Positions 61,201 to 64,000 of a stretch of 64,000 nucleotides of DNA are shown piece by piece. Where the stretch lies: the NCBI GenBank assembly GCA_030544215.1, contig JARZZO010000011.1, positions 51,085,587 to 51,149,586 on the forward strand, in the 5' to 3' direction. Made by a program: the position numbers and the translations under genes. This DNA comes from Zantedeschia hybrid cultivar. Lineage: Eukaryota > Streptophyta > Magnoliopsida > Alismatales > Araceae. Numbering within the stretch: the stretch's first letter is position 1; each line of letters begins with the position of its first letter. The notes beneath the pieces are model-generated. The model ran no database searches. It was given only the letters and a program-made list of their open reading frames with translations, and was not told the origin of the DNA.

Positions 61201-62712
61201 ATCTGTAAGAAGGCCGTGGATGCATGCCTGGTCGACACAGGGGCTTCGATCAATGTTTTACCTCCGAAGACCCTGGAGCTATGCGGTGTGCCCAAAGAAA
61301 AATGGCTGCCCAGCTCCATCTCAGTGACAGCATATGATAATTCTACCCGTTCCCCTCTGGGAATGGTTTATTTAAAGGTGGATCTGGGCCCCGTAAGTCA
61401 TGCGGAGGTCGAATTTTACATCTTGAAAATCGACCCTTCCATAAATGCCATTTTAGGCCGTCCTTATATTAAAACTCTTGAGGCGATTCCCTCTACGAAT
61501 CACCAATGCCTCAAATTCCCTTACAAAGGACGAATAATTAAAGTAACGAGCATGCCGATCCTTGCTGCTGCTCATACCTTGAACATTAAATCTGCTGTTT
61601 TACCTGGCCGACAACCTTTTCTGTCGGTATTACAGGTCTACCGTCCAGTGGCTGATCCTCTGAAAGCCGCTACTATTTCTCCATACCCATTAGATGCTAT
61701 CAAGAGGGGGAAGTGCATGAGTACCCCATGATGGAGGATTATGATGAAGAACGGCTACAAGCCTGGGAAAGGTCTGGGCACACAGTTGCAAGGCAGGACC
61801 TCTCCTGTCAGAAATCATCGGGCAGCACCTGGAAGTGGTCTGGGCTATAGGCCAATAAAATTGAAACAAGATCTGGTTCAGCAAGCAGAGATCGAAGAAG
61901 GTCCGAAGATCTGGGAGGCAATGTCTACACCCCCCAAAGAAGGCCGAGATCCCCTAACATGGACCCTGTGTACGCACTTCGTGAAAGGGCCCATACTTAG
62001 CCATGACAATACGGTAGTCATTACTTCCTGTTTTGACTTCCATGATATATATGGGAGGGACTTGGCCAGACATTGTTCTGAACTGCTTACGTACCAATCC
62101 TTGGAGGCTCTGCGGCCTATGAAAAGGAGGAAATTTGATGATCCCGAATGTGAATGGTACAGGTGGTTCGACCTGAGGGACCTCTATATTGCACTGAACA
62201 GACTATTCCTGGATCCTGCAGAACCTAAGTGGCCGCCGCAGATTGATGAACTGATTGAAAGCCCTGGTGCCATATTTGACAAGCGGATACTGCTATCTGA
62301 AGAAACCGATGAAGGGGAGCCAGATGACCCCTATGAAGCTGGTTACACAACAGATCTGCTCTGGAGGGGGACATATCCTTCACATGTCTTCATGCTCCAT
62401 ACTCTTTTTCGTATACTACTCTTGACCCCGACTTGGTCGCGGGTCATAATTGAAGATATTCCACGGGCTCCGCCCGTCCTGATTACTCTGTCCCCTCGGG
62501 ACGTTATACCACAACCTCCTCTCGATCTAGAGAGGTTGTATAATTTAATCTGGGACATATTACTATATGATCCCCCTAATCCTCTGGCCTTAGTGCCATT
62601 TCCTCCGTCTGATTCTCCTCCCATTTTTATTCATTCATGCTTTATGTTTAATTCTTTCATTGTCCAAAAAAAACGCCAATTTGGCAACAAATTCTTCCGA
62701 GATCCTCATTGA
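58218..62712 (+). pseudogene. gag-pro: gag-protease of copy C
   Basis: Native start ATG 58218 (MLLRSG). A two-base deletion near 58295 (GCCCCGCG where A has GCCCCTCGCG) shifts the frame; TAG at 59191-59193 replaces the CAG of copy A; TGA at 61729-61731 replaces GGA. The zinc knuckle is complete here (CYFHRQPGHTIDTC), unlike copy A. Protease DTGAS near 61231 and the G-patch-like segment near 61750-61860 are intact. Relative to A it has 15 extra bases encoding DLVQQ after LKQ. The frame ends at 62712, past the poly(A) tract. Confidence 0.92.
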
Positions 62713-64000
62713 GGAAACATCTTACTTGTCCAATTGCACCCCGCCGCGCGGGTCCTTCGGTCAAGATTCTCTTCTAGATATACTCTGTCCCTCCCCTCGG
62801 GAGGATTCTCTTGTATTTCCACTTGTACCCCAGGATTTTCATCCTGCTTCGTCTTCGTTAGGTTATGATAGTGAAGTTAGGCAGTCTAGTCAGGTTAGGA
62901 AGTCTAGGAAGCCTAAGGGTAGGCAAATTCCAGATAGATATCTCCAGGACTTAGTTGATAAGTGCTCTTCTTGTTCTTTAATCCCTCAGCTTTTAGAAAA
63001 TCCAATTCAGATGCCAAAAGACTATATGGACGATGAGTCAGTCAATGATGGGTACGGGGTATATGAATTAGTGCATGAAAAGGACCCCATTGAGGAAGAT
63101 GACGAGGACGCGGCTGAGGCATATGCCAGTGGAGTGAAGAGATTCGATGAACCCTCAGCTGCCGTAGAAGAGCCCACCAAAGAAATTAATTTAGGGACTG
63201 AAGACGAACCTAAGGTTGTCCTCGTCAGTAAAAATCTTTCTTCAGAGGATGAAAAAGCAATGGTACAAATGCTAAAGGACTATAAGGACACTTTCGCCTG
63301 GAGTTATGAAGATATGCCGGGGTTAGACTCATCTTTAGTGGAACACAGATTAACATTAAAGGAAGGAGTTAACCCGGTTAAAACAGAAATTAAGGCTATT
63401 CCACCCACAAATGGCTCTAAAGATGAAGGAAGAGGTCGATAAATTACATAAAGCCAAATTTATTAGAGTTGTCCTTTATCCACAATGGGTGGCCAATATA
63501 GTCCCGGTTATGAAGAAGGACGGGAAGGTCAGAATTTGCATTGACTTCCGTGATTTGAACCGGGCGTGTCCTAAAGATGATTTTCCATTGCCTCATATTG
63601 ATGTACTTATCGATAACACTGCTGGCTATGAGACGTTATCATTTATGGATGGATTTTCAGGATATAATCAGATTAAGCTGGCAGAAAAAGATCAAGAGAA
63701 AACGTCATTCACTACACCTTGGGGAACATACTGTTATGTTGTCATGCCATTTGGATTAAAGAATGCTGGAGCTACTTATCAAAGGGCCATGATGGCAATA
63801 TTTCATGACATGATGCACATAGATCTGGAAGTGTACGTGGATGACTTATTGGTTAAATAAAAAACAAAGGCTGAGCACGCCAAAGTTTTGGCAAGGGTAT
63901 TAGAGAGATCGAGAGAATATCAGTTAAAGATGAACCCCAAGAAATGTGTATTCGGGGTATCTTCAGGGAAATTACTTGGATTCATTGTCAGTAAACGGGG
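62660..64000 (+). pseudogene. pol: pol of copy C, start (RT), cut by the window
   Basis: The RT frame overlaps the end of gag-protease in another frame across an A8 run (62666-62673). One extra A near 63381-63384 shifts it before the RT palm; RT continues from about 63411 with ICIDFRD and YVDDLLV. A TAA at 63858-63860 stands where copy A has TCT. The remainder is off-window. Confidence 0.92.

Larger units (their letters stand above)
55753..64000 (+). mobile_element. Tat-lineage retrotransposon, copy C (cut by the window)
   Basis: 5' LTR 55753-57089, leader, gag-protease and the start of pol, collinear with copy A. About 12 kb, including the two antisense genes if present, would lie beyond the window. 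The five bases before it are ATGCA. Confidence 0.95.

Overview
The window is a repeat-dominated stretch of an angiosperm nuclear genome. The evidence is nested plant LTR retrotransposons of both superfamilies, several MITEs, GT-AG introns and one small host gene. The host gene is a spliced, secreted Bowman-Birk-type protease inhibitor, which hints at a monocot, but that is weak evidence. There is nothing prokaryotic here.

Three copies of one very large Ty3/gypsy family of the Tat lineage make up about two thirds of the window. Copy A (+ strand, 1-19306) lacks only the first ~711 bases of its 5' LTR. Copy B (- strand, ~22136-38010) has lost its 3' end. Copy C (+ strand, 55753 to the window end) is cut by the window. 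The layout of each is LTR, primer site, long leader, gag-protease with a G-patch, a poly(A) tract, RT, RNase H, a second archaeal-type RNase H, then integrase. In A and B two further spliced genes follow on the opposite strand: a plant-mobile-domain (PMD) plus coiled-coil gene of seven phase-0 exons, and a two-exon gene resembling plant DUF7745 proteins. In A the PMD gene is open throughout (714 codons by my splicing), while gag-pol carries at least four disabling changes. In B the PMD exons keep frame but carry six stop codons.

The most unusual signal is a cassette I find about 49 times: an inverted repeat close to AAAAGGCGTC-N10-GACGCGTTTT whose spacer is always exactly ten bases. It clusters in the LTR U3 just upstream of the TATA box, in the gag leader, and upstream of both antisense genes. 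It also occurs in a solo LTR of a different family (52335-54534). Between copies A and C the ten-base spacers at eight matching positions differ at 27 of 80 sites, while the arms differ at 1 of 80 and neighbouring LTR sequence at only a few percent. Identical or near-identical spacers recur between unrelated elements. This looks like a mobile or exchanging hypervariable cassette system.

Between B and C (38-55.7 kb) lie a decayed Ty1/copia element with its 3' LTR inserted into the pol gene of a second copia copy, three MITEs, the inhibitor gene at 46291-47896 (its intron holds one MITE and a retroelement RNase H relic), two decayed copia LTRs in tandem, the ~2.2 kb solo LTR, and two gypsy gag relics. 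The 19307-22135 interval shows no gene I can support.
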